The notes: generated by a model from the sequence alone, not told the origin. A DNA stretch of 64,000 nucleotides from Shouchella lonarensis (GCF_900096965.1 NZ_FMYM01000010.1:60324-124323); one strand, 5' to 3'; shown: positions 1-10,795, counted from the first letter of the stretch. Made by a program: numbers and translations.

Positions 1-52
1 TCGACTGGCGCGTTGAATCACCATTTGGCGCTAGCGTCAATAAAGTGAACAG

Positions 53-97
53 TAAGCCCTCTCCAGAGCTAGGCACTCGTTACGAGGGCTTATTTTT
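53..97 (+). terminator. Intrinsic terminator, + strand
   Basis: An 8-bp stem (AAGCCCTC/GAGGGCTT) is followed by ATTTTTCTT. It would end a plus-strand transcript entering from the left edge: an upstream gene whose body is outside the window, or an antisense RNA. The 3' arm covers the stop codon of the small toxin gene on the other strand, so a plus-strand RNA ending here overlaps the 3' end of the toxin mRNA. Confidence 0.65.
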
Positions 98-182
98 CTT
101 TGTCTTTTGCATGTGACAGGACGTGAACCGTGTACATCGCGAACAAAATCATAAGCGATAACGTTTCAAATACCGTCAGCAT
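90..182 (-). CDS. Putative holin-like type I toxin peptide (30 aa)
   Basis: This 30-codon gene has a near-perfect ribosome binding site (GAAAGGAGGTGAGGCGT before the ATG). The peptide begins MLTVFETLSLMILFAMYTV, one hydrophobic membrane-spanning segment, and ends in a charged tail, HAKDKEK. That layout (M-x-TVFE-x-LSLMI, one helix, lysine-rich end) is the signature of the short 'putative holin-like toxins' of Bacillus and lactobacilli (TxpA/BsrG-like type I toxins), which act at the membrane and are silenced by an antisense RNA. A promoter with an extended -10 (TGTTATACT, AGTATA at 246-251 on the + strand) lies about 65 bases upstream, giving a leader of roughly 57 nt. The family call rests on sequence resemblance; the antitoxin is not proven. 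Confidence 0.75.
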   Translation of the reverse strand: MLTVFETLSLMILFAMYTVHVLSHAKDKEK

Positions 183-245
183 ACGCCTCACCTCCTTTCG
201 CAGGAGATGACGCCAGCCCTCATTATGGTCTATTCAACTCATTTT

Positions 246-251
246 AGTATA
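246..251 (-). promoter_or_regulatory. Extended -10 promoter of the toxin gene
   Basis: The minus strand reads TGTTATACT, an extended -10 box (TGnTATACT). No good -35 box sits at 16-18 bases. Transcription would start near 239 and give a leader of about 57 nt before the toxin ATG. Confidence 0.45.
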
Positions 252-278
252 ACACACAGTGTACAACATTTCGCAAGT

Positions 279-327
279 GAAAACGACAAATAGCATCTCC
301 CTCAAGGTGCGGCTATTTGTCGTTTTC
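279..327 (-). terminator. Terminator of adeC
   Basis: A perfect 16-bp stem (279-294 with 312-327) lies just after the adeC stop codon. On the minus strand the 3' arm ends in GTCGTTTTC. It closes the yerA-yerC-adeC transcription unit. Confidence 0.8.
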
Positions 328-337
328 GGTCGTACGA

Positions 338-2083
338 TTACTCACTAACCGCCACATCAATAAACGAAAACTTTTCTACATCGAATAATCCACGCGAAGT
401 TAATTTCAATGACGGAATAACCGGTAACGCTAAAAATGCCAATGTCAAAAATGGGTCCTTTTCCGCTTCATAACCAATTTGTTTTAGGGCAGCTTGGAGT
501 GTATTGAGTTGTTCTTTTACAACGCCAACTGACTCCGTAGACATCAACCCACCTAATTTCAACGGTAGCGATGCCAGTATTTTGTCCCCTTGCACAACTG
601 CCATTCCACCACCAATTTCCATCACATGTTGCATCGCATGGTAAATACTTTCATCATCCGTTCCGCACGCAATAATATTGTGTGAATCATGGGCAACGGT
701 GGAAACAAGCGCACCTGAAGTAAATGTGATTCCTTGTAAAATGCCGACACCAATATTTCCAGTCGCGCGATGACGTTCGACGACAACGAGCTTCACATAC
801 GTGCCATCCGGACAAAATTGTCCATCTAGTGTCATCGGTACAGTCGCAACTCTTTTTTCTGTCACAATCGAGCCTGGATATGCGCAAATGACATGAGCTT
901 GTCCCGTTCCCTGTAATGGCAGCGCAAGGTCTGCTAGTGAAAACGGTGCGACATGAACACTATTTAAGAGAGGGGATGGGACTGGTTGCCGGTCCCGAAT
1001 TGGCTGAACCAGCCTTCCTTGTTCGGCAACACGCTGCCCTCGCACATAAACTTCTTCTACGCTAAATGAGTCCAAATCAGATAGGAATAGAAAACTCGCT
1101 TCTTTTCCTGGCGCGATCGCTCCTTTTCCCTGTAGGTTAAAACATTCTGCGGTATTCAATGTAGCAATTTGAATCGCTTGGAGTGGCTCCATCCCGAGAG
1201 AAATGGCCTTTTTAACGTTAAAATCAATGCTACCTTCTTCAATGAGATCGTCTAAATGTTTGTCATCTGTCGCAAAAGCAAACCGCCGCGCATTCGCAGG
1301 CGTAACGGCTGGAAGTAACGCCTCCACATCTCGAGCTGCCGTTCCTTCACGCATAAGAACATACATGCCGAGACTGATCCGCGCTTCTGCTTCTTCCTTC
1401 GTCACTGCTTCATGATCACGGTAAATGCCTGCTGTGACATATGCATTTAACGCCTCCTCTGCCAGTCCAGCCGCATGTCCATCAATGGGCGCACCATGAT
1501 CTTTTGCCGCCTGCAACTTCGCTAGCATTTCCGGATCTCCATTTAATACAGCTGGATAATCCATCACCTCTCCAAGACCATATACACCATCTGTTGCAAA
1601 TAATGCTGCCACGTCTTTTGCTGTCACGGTTGCACCATTCTCTTCGAACGAAGCTGCCGGAACACTTGAGGGCATCATCATTTTTACATCAAGCGGCAAA
1701 TCCCGTGCTGCTTGGACCATGTATTCAACCGCAGGGACCCCACCGACATTGGCAAGCTCATGTGGATCAGCCATAATTGTTGTCACCCCACGTGGGACGA
1801 GGATTTCTGCTAGTGCCTCTGGTGTGACCATCGCTGATTCAATATGAACATGTCCATCAATGAGTGCTGGGCAAATATAGCGTCCTTTCGCATCAATGAT
1901 TTCCACTGCATCTGTATAATCACCGATCCCAACAATGACACCATCAACAATCGCTATCGCATCTTCCCTAATGGTTAATGTAAAAACATCAATTAACTTA
2001 CCATTAATAATTAATGTATCTGCTTTCATTTGTTTACTAGCTACTGCCAATCTTGCTGTCAGATCATTCCCCTTTTCTGTCAT
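338..2083 (-). CDS. adeC: Adenine deaminase AdeC
   Basis: AdeC hydrolyses adenine to hypoxanthine and ammonia in purine salvage. The 581-residue protein has the family length (B. subtilis AdeC is about 577 aa). It is an amidohydrolase-fold enzyme: an N-terminal beta-sandwich segment, then the metal-binding motif DGHVHIES near residue 77, [10 protein letters not shown] near 106, a DGHAAG segment near 200, and [11 protein letters not shown] near 270. The C-terminal third contains the [12 protein letters not shown] block typical of the adenine deaminase family. The start is well supported by AAAAGGAGCCCTGAA before the ATG. It is last in a minus-strand set after yerA and yerC, with a strong terminator behind it. 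Confidence 0.93.
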   Translation of the reverse strand: MTEKGNDLTARLAVASKQMKADTLIINGKLIDVFTLTIREDAIAIVDGVIVGIGDYTDAVEIIDAKGRYICPALIDGHVHIESAMVTPEALAEILVPRGVTTIMADPHELANVGGVPAVEYMVQAARDLPLDVKMMMPSSVPAASFEENGATVTAKDVAALFATDGVYGLGEVMDYPAVLNGDPEMLAKLQAAKDHGAPIDGHAAGLAEEALNAYVTAGIYRDHEAVTKEEAEARISLGMYVLMREGTAARDVEALLPAVTPANARRFAFATDDKHLDDLIEEGSIDFNVKKAISLGMEPLQAIQIATLNTAECFNLQGKGAIAPGKEASFLFLSDLDSFSVEEVYVRGQRVAEQGRLVQPIRDRQPVPSPLLNSVHVAPFSLADLALPLQGTGQAHVICAYPGSIVTEKRVATVPMTLDGQFCPDGTYVKLVVVERHRATGNIGVGILQGITFTSGALVSTVAHDSHNIIACGTDDESIYHAMQHVMEIGGGMAVVQGDKILASLPLKLGGLMSTESVGVVKEQLNTLQAALKQIGYEAEKDPFLTLAFLALPVIPSLKLTSRGLFDVEKFSFIDVAVSE

Positions 2084-2175
2084 TTCAGGGCTCCTTTTAC
2101 TTTTTTAATATTTATTGTATCTGATTTCATCAATATACGCTATTGTTTTAGTAATGTTTTAAAATTCTTCCTCAT

Positions 2176-2220
2176 CAAAACAGGCTCAATCGAAGTAGAT
2201 TACATACCTCGTTCGAGCCT
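2176..2220 (-). terminator. Possible terminator/attenuator between yerC and adeC
   Basis: The minus strand carries an imperfect stem anchored by AGGCTC/GAGCCT (2182-2220) followed by TGTTTTG. It lies directly after yerC, so adeC is probably partly uncoupled from the upstream genes. Confidence 0.5.
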
Positions 2221-2228
2221 CATCCGTT

Positions 2229-2552
2229 TTATTTCCGCTTTGGATCTAGAACACGGTCCAGTGTCAATTGATACATCCCATTCCCATGTTGCATTGCGCG
2301 CTTCACACGTGAAATGGTGGCCGTGCTTGCACCTGTTTCCAGTTCAATTTTTTGGTACGTACACTTTGCCGCGAGCATGCGACCTACTTCTAAACGTTGT
2401 GCGAATGCCTGTACCTCATTTATTGTGCATAAGTCGTCGAAAAAAGCATAGGCCTCATCCATATTTTTTAATGCCAACACTGCTTTGAGAAACTGATCCA
2501 TTTCTTTTCCACGCACTCGGTCAATTTGCACACCCATCACACCTCTTTCCAT
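2229..2552 (-). CDS. yerC: YerC/TrpR-family DNA-binding protein
   Basis: This 107-residue all-helical protein matches the YerC/YecD family, a Trp-repressor-like fold. The core is DDLCTINEVQAFAQRLEVGR followed by the recognition segment ETGASTATISRVKRA, a helix-turn-helix. The first ATG has AAAGGTG about eight bases upstream, so I keep it; a second ATG six codons in (MGVQID) is closer to the B. subtilis start. The target is unknown. In B. subtilis yerC also lies close to yerA downstream of the purine operon, so the neighbourhood is conserved. Confidence 0.85.
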   Translation of the reverse strand: MERGVMGVQIDRVRGKEMDQFLKAVLALKNMDEAYAFFDDLCTINEVQAFAQRLEVGRMLAAKCTYQKIELETGASTATISRVKRAMQHGNGMYQLTLDRVLDPKRK

Positions 2553-2589
2553 CGTCCATACACCTTTCCTTCATTTTAGCATGTTCCAC

Positions 2590-4335
2590 TTATCCACGCA
2601 TCACCGCAGGAAACAATACTTTTCGCTTACGAACATCATATATCCCACGAGATGTCGCTCGGATATATGGCAAATGGGTAGAAGAGAAAAACTGTAAACT
2701 ATAAATTGGATCGGAATGCCTATAACCACGCGCCCGTAACAACGAAACAATCTCCTTCTCTTCGGTCATTACTTCTTCAAGCGGTTTGTCAGACATCATC
2801 CCGAGTAACGGCAGTACCATCTTTCCAATGACCTCACCGTTCTCGACAATAACAAGCCCGCCTCCTTGTGCCTTTAATACCGAAAATGCATGAATCATTT
2901 CCGCAATCGACTTCCCAATTAAAATCACATCACCTGTGTAACAATACGTACTTGCTAAGCCCATGACCGATGAAGAAAACCCTTTCAATGTTGTTGTGAC
3001 AAGCCATTTACCATCTTTATCAACCATCGCAAAATATGACTCATCATGCTCAAGACTTAACTCGCCACTGGCTGTTTCGATTTCCGTTTGATATGGCTTT
3101 AAAATAACCGCATTCACCATTTCAATTCCCATTGGCATGGAAAAGTTTAAGTCCTCTTCCTTTAATTCGAAATCCAGCGCAATGGGGCGAATACCGTAAT
3201 CAGCCCACGGAATGATGACATCTTTTTTTGCTTTCTTGCCGTCTTTTTTCACCCATTGTCCTTTTGCCAATACACTTGCTGGGATTGGGTGATGCACGTC
3301 TGTTAAAATATTCAAATGTGCAATGCGACCAGGCGCAATCATGCCGAGCTTATGGTCCATCCGGTAGTAACGCGCCACATAATAAGATGCCATCCCGTAG
3401 GCGTCAATTGGATCGAGCCCAGCTTCCAATGCGAGCGAAATACACTGATCCATCACACCTTTTTCATAAAAAGAGGGCGATGAGCCATCGGTTGTCATCA
3501 AACAGCGTCCGAAATAATCAACACCAAGCGCTTGCATATCAGAGAGCAATTGTGCCAAATCAGGGCGGATTGAGGAATGACGTAGTGACACTGTATAACC
3601 AGCATCTAAACGACGCACCACTTCTTCTCCTGTAATCGACTCATGGTCACATGTCACACCAAGCAAAGCCATTTGCGCCAACGTTGATTCAGACGCCCCG
3701 GGAAGATGTCCTTCAATTGGCTTTCGCAGCCGTGTTGTCTCTTGCATCCAGTGCAGCAACACATCATCGCCTTGCAACACTTTTGGCCACGAAGTTAATT
3801 CTCCTCCTTGGACAACTAAATGATGCTCAAGCCACGCGCGCATTTTGGAGTTGGAAAACATTTCGTCACCGACAATTTCCATTTGCGGATCATATCGCGC
3901 CCACCAATACATCGATGTTGGTAGCGTATCCAATTTCTCAATCAAAGAAAGCGCTTTCCTTTTGCCTAAATTTAAAAAAAATACCAGGTTGTCGTTAATC
4001 AATGTCGTTGTCCCGCGCAGCGACGCATACTCCGCCAAGCTATGGGGATTATATAATTGAAACGGATGCGCATGGTGCTCAATATAACCAGGTACAACAT
4101 ATTTTCCAGTACAATCAACAATTTCTGTCTCTGGTGAAGTCGCAGGCGTTTCTTCTCCAACATACACAATGCGGTCATCTGCCACCCATATATTTGCTCG
4201 CACCCATTTTCGGCGTGCGTAATTTAAATATGTTGCGTTTTTTAAGACGATGGTTGGTGCGCGTTCACCTTTCACTACATCGAGATGGGTTCGCAACCGT
4301 GTCTTCGTCCAACGATAAATCCGTTCTGTTGTCAT
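2590..4335 (-). CDS. yerA: YerA-type adenine deaminase-like amidohydrolase
   Basis: This 581-residue paralogue of adenine deaminase has YerA-family features. The first metal motif is EHHAHP (residues about 90-95) instead of the DGHVHIES of AdeC, followed by RGTTTLINDN, an IEGHLPG motif, TCDHE, and RCLMTTDGSSPS. The histidines and aspartate expected of an amidohydrolase are kept, so it is probably a working hydrolase, but the substrate of YerA is not established. I chose the ATG at 4335, preceded by GAGTG at six bases; a GTG three codons earlier is possible. It leads the yerA-yerC-adeC set and is divergent from the small membrane gene. Confidence 0.85.
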   Translation of the reverse strand: MTTERIYRWTKTRLRTHLDVVKGERAPTIVLKNATYLNYARRKWVRANIWVADDRIVYVGEETPATSPETEIVDCTGKYVVPGYIEHHAHPFQLYNPHSLAEYASLRGTTTLINDNLVFFLNLGKRKALSLIEKLDTLPTSMYWWARYDPQMEIVGDEMFSNSKMRAWLEHHLVVQGGELTSWPKVLQGDDVLLHWMQETTRLRKPIEGHLPGASESTLAQMALLGVTCDHESITGEEVVRRLDAGYTVSLRHSSIRPDLAQLLSDMQALGVDYFGRCLMTTDGSSPSFYEKGVMDQCISLALEAGLDPIDAYGMASYYVARYYRMDHKLGMIAPGRIAHLNILTDVHHPIPASVLAKGQWVKKDGKKAKKDVIIPWADYGIRPIALDFELKEEDLNFSMPMGIEMVNAVILKPYQTEIETASGELSLEHDESYFAMVDKDGKWLVTTTLKGFSSSVMGLASTYCYTGDVILIGKSIAEMIHAFSVLKAQGGGLVIVENGEVIGKMVLPLLGMMSDKPLEEVMTEEKEIVSLLRARGYRHSDPIYSLQFFSSTHLPYIRATSRGIYDVRKRKVLFPAVMRG

Positions 4336-4467
4336 CTTTATCACTCATTTCATTTCGACAGTCATTTCAAAGGGAAGAACCACTCAGCATCCCTCTCTTT
4401 ATCGTAACACATTTTCTATCTACATTCTCGCCTAATTGTGACATTTTCATTTCAAGGAGGTCATGTT

Positions 4468-4674
4468 ATGCCAAATATTAGTCGGATTCAAGCGTTATGC
4501 CGTATGATGATGGGACTAACGCTACTCGCATGGGCTGCGGCTCGTTTCACACGACGCCCATACTGTCCTTTTTCATTTATCATGGCCCTATTCGGTGCAC
4601 AAAAAACAGCAGAAGGAACACTACGATTTTGTCCGCTTGTTGCATTGCGGAAGCGGTGTTATGAACGAGATTAA
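4468..4674 (+). CDS. DUF2892-like small membrane protein
   Basis: This 68-residue protein starts MPNISRIQALCRMMMG, with one or two short hydrophobic segments, and ends with AEGTLRFCPLVALRK. An N-terminal N-I-x-R-x-x-R-x-x-x-G stretch and a terminal AEG-x-x-x-FCP block are typical of the DUF2892 (YgaP-like transmembrane) family. The ATG at 4468 has a full AAGGAGG site at the right distance; the longer reading to 4438 has none. A terminator follows, so it is a single-gene unit. Function is unknown. Confidence 0.75.
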   Translation: MPNISRIQALCRMMMGLTLLAWAAARFTRRPYCPFSFIMALFGAQKTAEGTLRFCPLVALRKRCYERD

Positions 4675-4688
4675 AATCGCGAGCCATT

Positions 4689-4719
4689 GCCGCCTCACGA
4701 TGTGAAGAGGCGGCTTTTT
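4689..4719 (+). terminator. Terminator of the DUF2892-like gene
   Basis: GCCGCCTC (4689-4696) pairs with GAGGCGGC (4707-4714) and is followed by five T. Confidence 0.88.
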
Positions 4720-4750
4720 AATGTTTAAACAGGTGCTGTGTAAAAAATTT

Positions 4751-4779
4751 TTTACTTTAAGTAAAAAATATGTTACATT
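4751..4779 (+). promoter_or_regulatory. Promoter with a 15-bp inverted repeat for the XRE/membrane pair
   Basis: TTTACT (4751-4756), 17 bases, TACATT (4774-4779) fits a sigma-A promoter. The -35 lies inside a perfect 7-bp inverted repeat, TTTACTT-T-AAGTAAA (4751-4765), a natural operator for the small regulator encoded 25 bases downstream. Autoregulation is inferred. Confidence 0.6.
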
Positions 4780-4803
4780 ACAAAAGAAGGGGGGAAGGCC
4801 ACA

Positions 4804-5022
4804 ATGGGGAATATTAACAATCGTCTTACTGTCCTACGAGCTGAACACGGTTGGTCACAAAAAGAAGTCGCTTCTCACTTAAATATTAGCCGCCAAACCA
4901 TCATTTCTTTAGAAAAAAATCGCTATAGTCCCTCTCTCAAACTCGCTTTTGAGATTGCTAATTTATTTCAAGTTAATATAAATGACGTTTTTCAATATGA
5001 ACGAGAGGGGAGGGATGAGTAA
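4804..5022 (+). CDS. Small XRE-family transcriptional regulator
   Basis: This 72-residue protein is essentially one Cro/CI-type helix-turn-helix: NRLTVLRAEHGWSQKEVASH, then LNISRQTIISLEKNRYSPSL, then the closing helices. SRQTI-x-x-LEKNRY-x-PSL is the hallmark of the short XRE regulators (PF01381) paired with membrane proteins in Firmicutes. The RBS is AAGAAGGGGGGAAGG. Its stop overlaps the ATG of the next gene (TAATG), so the two are translationally coupled. Probably an autoregulated repressor. Confidence 0.88.
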   Translation: MGNINNRLTVLRAEHGWSQKEVASHLNISRQTIISLEKNRYSPSLKLAFEIANLFQVNINDVFQYEREGRDE

Positions 5023-5324
5023 TGGCATTATTGCACGGTTTATTTGCACTTGTATATGTATGCATTTTCTTTTGGGCAGTTATTTACACCTGTTATTTCT
5101 CCTGGGGACAACAAGGGAAAGATGAGCGCGGACAAGCAATTTTGAATCGGGCTGGTTCAATCCCGCTAACACTTCTGCCATTAAGCTGGTTTTTATTAGA
5201 GATTACCAATGACCATTTTTATGAAATGACTTTTGAACAATACAAAGAAGCTGTCTGGCTTATGGTAACAGGACTTTATATTTTATATGCAGTGCTCATT
5301 TGGCTGTTTAATAGACGTTCATAG
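5022..5324 (+). CDS. Small integral membrane protein coupled to an XRE regulator
   Basis: This 100-residue protein has three predicted membrane segments: residues about 4-26, 46-60 and 76-95. No catalytic motif is visible. It overlaps the regulator gene by one base and should be made with it. Similar regulator plus membrane-protein pairs are common in Bacillus, but the role of the membrane partner is mostly unknown. A second, unrelated-looking pair lies at 56839-57520. Confidence 0.75.
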   Translation: MALLHGLFALVYVCIFFWAVIYTCYFSWGQQGKDERGQAILNRAGSIPLTLLPLSWFLLEITNDHFYEMTFEQYKEAVWLMVTGLYILYAVLIWLFNRRS

Positions 5325-5390
5325 AAAAGAAAGTTATATGTATGTGCTTATCTTATTTTTACTATCATTCACACCACTATTGCGAAAACA

Positions 5391-5425
5391 GACTCGGAGG
5401 TGCAGAGGGACACTCCAAGTCTGTT
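5391..5425 (+). terminator. Weak hairpin after the XRE/membrane pair
   Basis: AGACTCGGAGGTG and CACTCCAAGTCT can form an imperfect 12-bp stem. The following bases are only moderately T-rich. Confidence 0.35.
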
Positions 5426-5467
5426 CGTTCGTTACTTTTGGAAAGAGATGGGGCTTAATTCAAACGA

Positions 5468-5496
5468 AAAGCCGCGCCAATAGGTCGCGCGGCTTT
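5468..5496. terminator. Bidirectional terminator between converging genes
   Basis: AAAGCCGCGC (5468-5477) pairs with GCGCGGCTTT (5487-5496). It can end the minus-strand lipoprotein transcript (oligo-A on the left becomes oligo-T) and, less strongly, plus-strand readthrough. Confidence 0.75.
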
Positions 5497-5503
5497 CTGC
5501 TGT

Positions 5504-6649
5504 TTATTCGTCTTTGGTATCCTTCTCATCCTCTGATTCTTCTTTCAACATTTCCTCGTACATCTTCTTCTCTTCTTCTAAATACTTACGTTCTTCTTCT
5601 GTAAGATTTTCATCTTTAAGGAACTTCTCAACCATCTCTATATCTTGCTCAGTTCCCCATTCCCCGTCAAATGTAAGCATCGCTTCATACGTTTCTTTTT
5701 GTCGCTCCCACATCCGGCGTTCTTCATCTTCAAGATCGTCTGATTGCAGAATTTCCTCAGCCTCTTTCAATTCATCCTCAACCCATGCATTAGGATCATA
5801 TTCTTTCGCACCATCTACCACTTCTTTCGGTACCTCGATAGAATCGATCTCATCGAACTGAGACAGCTTTATTTTCTTTTTCAAAGCAGATTTGTCCGTC
5901 ATGCCATCCATTGATCGCTCCATACGCAACGTAAAGTTTACTTTTTCGAGCATTTTTGTCTCTTTATTAATATACAATGTCGCATTCGACTCTGACAGCT
6001 TCGTATTCTCAATCATTTTTTTCATTGCTTCCACATGTTCTTTATCCATATCACCCACAGCGTCTTCATCAAAGTTTAAACCAGTCTCTGGGACAGCTTT
6101 GGCAAATTCGAGCAACGCTTCATCACCTGAATCTAAGGTGAATACATGAAAACCATCTTCTTCCTCATACTGGACATCATCAATAAACTTGATAAATGCT
6201 GCAAGTTTATTGACATAGGACGAAGCATACATGTCCCTATCATCTTTGTCATTTCCCTCTAATTCTTCACTAAAGTCCATCATTTCCCAGCCATCTTCTT
6301 CTCCAAGCATACCGCGGTCATACATCTTCCCGTCAGCTGTCACATATTGTTCGGACTCCTGTGGACCTGCATCTGCATCCTCGTCATCTTCCATTCCTTC
6401 ATAACTCTCTTCCGTCTTCATCACTGTGTGGCTAGCAAATGGATCAAGCACAAATTTGCTTACACTAGCGCTCTTAGAACTTCCCCATGAACTAGTGTTG
6501 GAAGTTTCCTCCTCCACCTGCACACTCTTCAGCGCTTTCATCTTCTCTTGTGATTCTTCTAAAATGTCCTTTTCTTTACTTCCCCCACATGCTGCTAAAG
6601 TGAGCGCACTAACACATGCAGTAACGATGAGAAACTTGCTTTTCTTCAT
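5504..6649 (-). CDS. Lipoprotein of unknown function (DUF6612/LppX-like)
   Basis: This 381-residue protein begins with a lipoprotein signal peptide: MKKSKF, a hydrophobic stretch, and the lipobox LTLAAC with Cys21. The mature part opens with EKDILEESQEKMKALKSVQV, then beta-rich segments with TADGKMYDR and SNATLYINKETKMLEKV; this resembles the LolA/LppX-like lipoproteins that Bacillaceae carry in several copies. The last ~80 residues are very acidic and helical. The ATG at 6649 has GGGGAG seven bases upstream; the open frame runs 45 codons further without support. Expected on the outer face of the membrane. Confidence 0.8.
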   Translation of the reverse strand: MKKSKFLIVTACVSALTLAACGGSKEKDILEESQEKMKALKSVQVEEETSNTSSWGSSKSASVSKFVLDPFASHTVMKTEESYEGMEDDEDADAGPQESEQYVTADGKMYDRGMLGEEDGWEMMDFSEELEGNDKDDRDMYASSYVNKLAAFIKFIDDVQYEEEDGFHVFTLDSGDEALLEFAKAVPETGLNFDEDAVGDMDKEHVEAMKKMIENTKLSESNATLYINKETKMLEKVNFTLRMERSMDGMTDKSALKKKIKLSQFDEIDSIEVPKEVVDGAKEYDPNAWVEDELKEAEEILQSDDLEDEERRMWERQKETYEAMLTFDGEWGTEQDIEMVEKFLKDENLTEEERKYLEEEKKMYEEMLKEESEDEKDTKDE

Positions 6650-6862
6650 TTTTTTCTCCCCTTTTTCATTCATTCTACAGTCGTGAATATCAACCGCAAC
6701 GAAGTGATCACACGTATGTTTCTGTAAAAAAAACACCTCTTCACAAGTGTATGTACAAGATGCCGCGCTAGCACTCCTAAGCAATTGAACGACCCTACTT
6801 GTATCTTACACCGGTCATTTACTTCATGCAATCTTTATAGCATATTTCCTGACTTTATCTAT

Positions 6863-6935
6863 TAAAAAAACACCCCATATATTTCTGGTTTGAGCTACTG
6901 GAATCAGTACCTCAAACCTGAGATAAAGAGGTGTC
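6863..6935 (-). terminator. Long-stem terminator of the AGCS symporter gene
   Basis: GGTTTGAG (6887-6894) and CTCAAACC (6911-6918) enclose a TACTG/CAGTA inner stem and are flanked by outer pairs ending in ACACC/GGTGT; the minus strand then runs into seven T (6864-6870). Confidence 0.8.
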
Positions 6936-6949
6936 TTCTTACTCATCAA

Positions 6950-8350
6950 CTACTTCCCCGACGCCCGATAATGGTTTGTGAAGAAGTCACTCGTCTCCGC
7001 TTTCACCACTTTCGCTAGTAAAAGCAACGCCACTAAGTTTGGAATCATCATTAATGCATTGGCCGTATCCGCAAACGCCCATACGGCATCTAAACTAGCA
7101 ACCGCACCAAGTCCACAAGCAAATAAATAGAGAAAACGATAGCCATACGTTGCCTTTGTACCAATCAAATATTCTGTACATTTTTCACCATATACGTACC
7201 AACCGACAATCGTTGTGGCACCAAACAAAATGACAGATAACGCAACAATGTATTCACCGACTTTCCCTAAAACAGAGGCAAATGCTGCCACCGTGAGTGG
7301 ACCACCTTCTAATTTAGAGTCGTGGGCAACACCTGAAATTAATCCTCCAGAAGCATCCCAAAATCCAGTAATCATCAATGTCAAACCTGTCACCGTACAC
7401 ACAACAATCGTCACAATAAACGTACCTGTCATTGCCACAAGCGCTTGTTTTACTGGATGATCAGAGCGGGCATTTCCGGCAATTAACGCCGCTGTCCCAA
7501 GCCCGGCTTCATTTGAAAAAATACCGCGCGCCACACCATTCCGCACCGCTTCAGAAACGACAATACCAACAAAGCCCGCTGTCGCCGCTACTGGATTAAA
7601 CGCGTAGTAAAAAATCGTTTGAAACGCTGGGATAATTAAGTCATAGTTAATGATTAAAATAATACTTGCACCTAACATATATAAAAGTGCCATAAACGGG
7701 ACCGCAATACTTGATACCGTTGCGATCCGCTGCAAACCACCAAAGATAATAAATCCAACAAACAATACAAGCACGACCCCTGTCACCCAATGCGGCACAG
7801 AAAAACTAGTTTCAGCTACACCAGCAACCGTATTTGATTGGACACTGTTTCCAATCCCAAGTGCAGCAAACGCACCAAACGCAGCAAATGCCACAGCTAA
7901 CCATTTAAATTTCCGACCGAGCCCTCGCTCAATATAATACATCGGTCCACTCGAATATTCACCATTAGCATTCTTAACGCGGTATTTTACGGCTAAAAGT
8001 GCCTCTGCATACTTGGTCGCCATTCCAAGCAACCCAACAACCCACATCCAAAAAATTGCCCCTGGTCCACCAAGTGTCACCGCTGTCGCTACTCCAGCAA
8101 TATTTCCATTTCCAACGGTCGCAGATAAAGACGTCATTAATGCTTTAAAATGGCTCACATCTCCAGCAGCATTGGCATCATTTGCATCTTCTTTTCCAAA
8201 CCCTAATTTAAAAGCGTATATTAACTTACGAAACTGCAGCCCTTTTAATATAAAAGTTAAAATTAATCCCGTTCCAAATAACAGCACAAGCGTTGGTACA
8301 CCCCATAAAATATTAGCATTTAATTCTTTTAGCATCTCTATTATATCCAT
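6950..8350 (-). CDS. AGCS-family sodium:alanine/glycine symporter
   Basis: This 466-residue membrane protein of about eleven helices imports a small neutral amino acid (alanine, glycine or glutamine) with sodium. It has AGCS family marks: GNGNIAGVATAVTLGGPGAIFWMW near residue 80, GPMYYIERGLG near 135, and the SNEAGLGTAALIAG loop near 280. The relative is B. subtilis AlsT/GlnT. The ATG at 8350 has GAGGGTGAGGAG upstream; the frame five codons longer starts at a GTG inside that site. A cre-like site 90 bases upstream suggests CcpA control. Confidence 0.9.
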   Translation of the reverse strand: MDIIEMLKELNANILWGVPTLVLLFGTGLILTFILKGLQFRKLIYAFKLGFGKEDANDANAAGDVSHFKALMTSLSATVGNGNIAGVATAVTLGGPGAIFWMWVVGLLGMATKYAEALLAVKYRVKNANGEYSSGPMYYIERGLGRKFKWLAVAFAAFGAFAALGIGNSVQSNTVAGVAETSFSVPHWVTGVVLVLFVGFIIFGGLQRIATVSSIAVPFMALLYMLGASIILIINYDLIIPAFQTIFYYAFNPVAATAGFVGIVVSEAVRNGVARGIFSNEAGLGTAALIAGNARSDHPVKQALVAMTGTFIVTIVVCTVTGLTLMITGFWDASGGLISGVAHDSKLEGGPLTVAAFASVLGKVGEYIVALSVILFGATTIVGWYVYGEKCTEYLIGTKATYGYRFLYLFACGLGAVASLDAVWAFADTANALMMIPNLVALLLLAKVVKAETSDFFTNHYRASGK

Positions 8351-8439
8351 GTGTCCACTCCTCACCCTCTATATCTAAAATTTATGCGAATATCACATGA
8401 ACATAATAGCACAATTTTATCCTTATATGTATATTTTTT

Positions 8440-8453
8440 TGTAAGCGCTCACG
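8440..8453. promoter_or_regulatory. Candidate cre (CcpA) site upstream of the AGCS gene
   Basis: TGTAAGCGCTCACG differs from the cre consensus TGWAANCGNTNWCA only at the last base. It lies in the 5' region of the minus-strand symporter gene. Confidence 0.55.
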
Positions 8454-8661
8454 TTTTTTATTTTTAGCAGTCGTATATTCGTGTTTAGAGATAGCAATTC
8501 CTCGGGACATCCTCTATATCGGGTAAAATATTTACAATCTGACACTGCATATGCACCGTCAATTGAATATCAACAACAACCCAAATTATTTAGAAACACG
8601 CTCCTTTGTCCTAAAGCACGCATATACTATCCACACCAATACTAAAAAGGAGGAATCGATT

Positions 8662-8844
8662 TTGTCCCAATCAAACATTCCTAACTTCACACCGAATGTG
8701 AACATCGATCGTGATGACGCCGTCAACTTACTCCTAGCCTCCATTGCAATGGAGGAAATGGGGTTAGCTCATATCCTCAACGCAGAAGGAGAAAAGATTC
8801 AACATGCATTAAAAGCTTTACAACAGCAACGTCGCTCAACTTAG
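8662..8844 (+). CDS. Stand-alone copy of the collagen-like protein N-terminal domain (60 aa)
   Basis: The start is TTG with AAAAAGGAGGAATCGAT immediately upstream. The 60-residue protein is closely similar to the first 58 residues of the next gene product: both run MSQ-x-N-(I/M)-PN-(F/I)-TPN-(V/I) and share [16 protein letters not shown] and NAEGEKIQ. It ends before any collagen repeat. In the large protein this block is the 'collagen-like repeat preface' domain known from Bacillus/Paenibacillus. The intact start site and clean stop suggest a real small gene made by duplication rather than a remnant. It may assemble with the large protein. It lies 31 bases upstream of that gene. Confidence 0.75.
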   Translation: MSQSNIPNFTPNVNIDRDDAVNLLLASIAMEEMGLAHILNAEGEKIQHALKALQQQRRST

Positions 8845-8875
8845 AGAACACTTACCCATTGGAAGGAGGGGAAAC

Positions 8876-10795
<1,920 letters not shown>

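Noticed and set aside
1..48. End of a coding region entering from the left
   Set aside because: A frame ends at base 48 just before a terminator, which is suggestive, but 15 codons are too few to identify or confirm a gene.
2030..2488. 152-codon plus-strand frame over yerC
   Set aside because: No RBS and no family pattern; the opposite strand has the recognisable YerC protein.
5514..5861. Plus-strand Ser-rich frame opposite the lipoprotein
   Set aside because: Same effect: antisense of an acidic helical protein, no RBS.
8600..8640. Sigma-K/sigma-E promoter for the spore-type genes
   Set aside because: CATATACTA fits a -10, but no matching -35 stands at the required distance.
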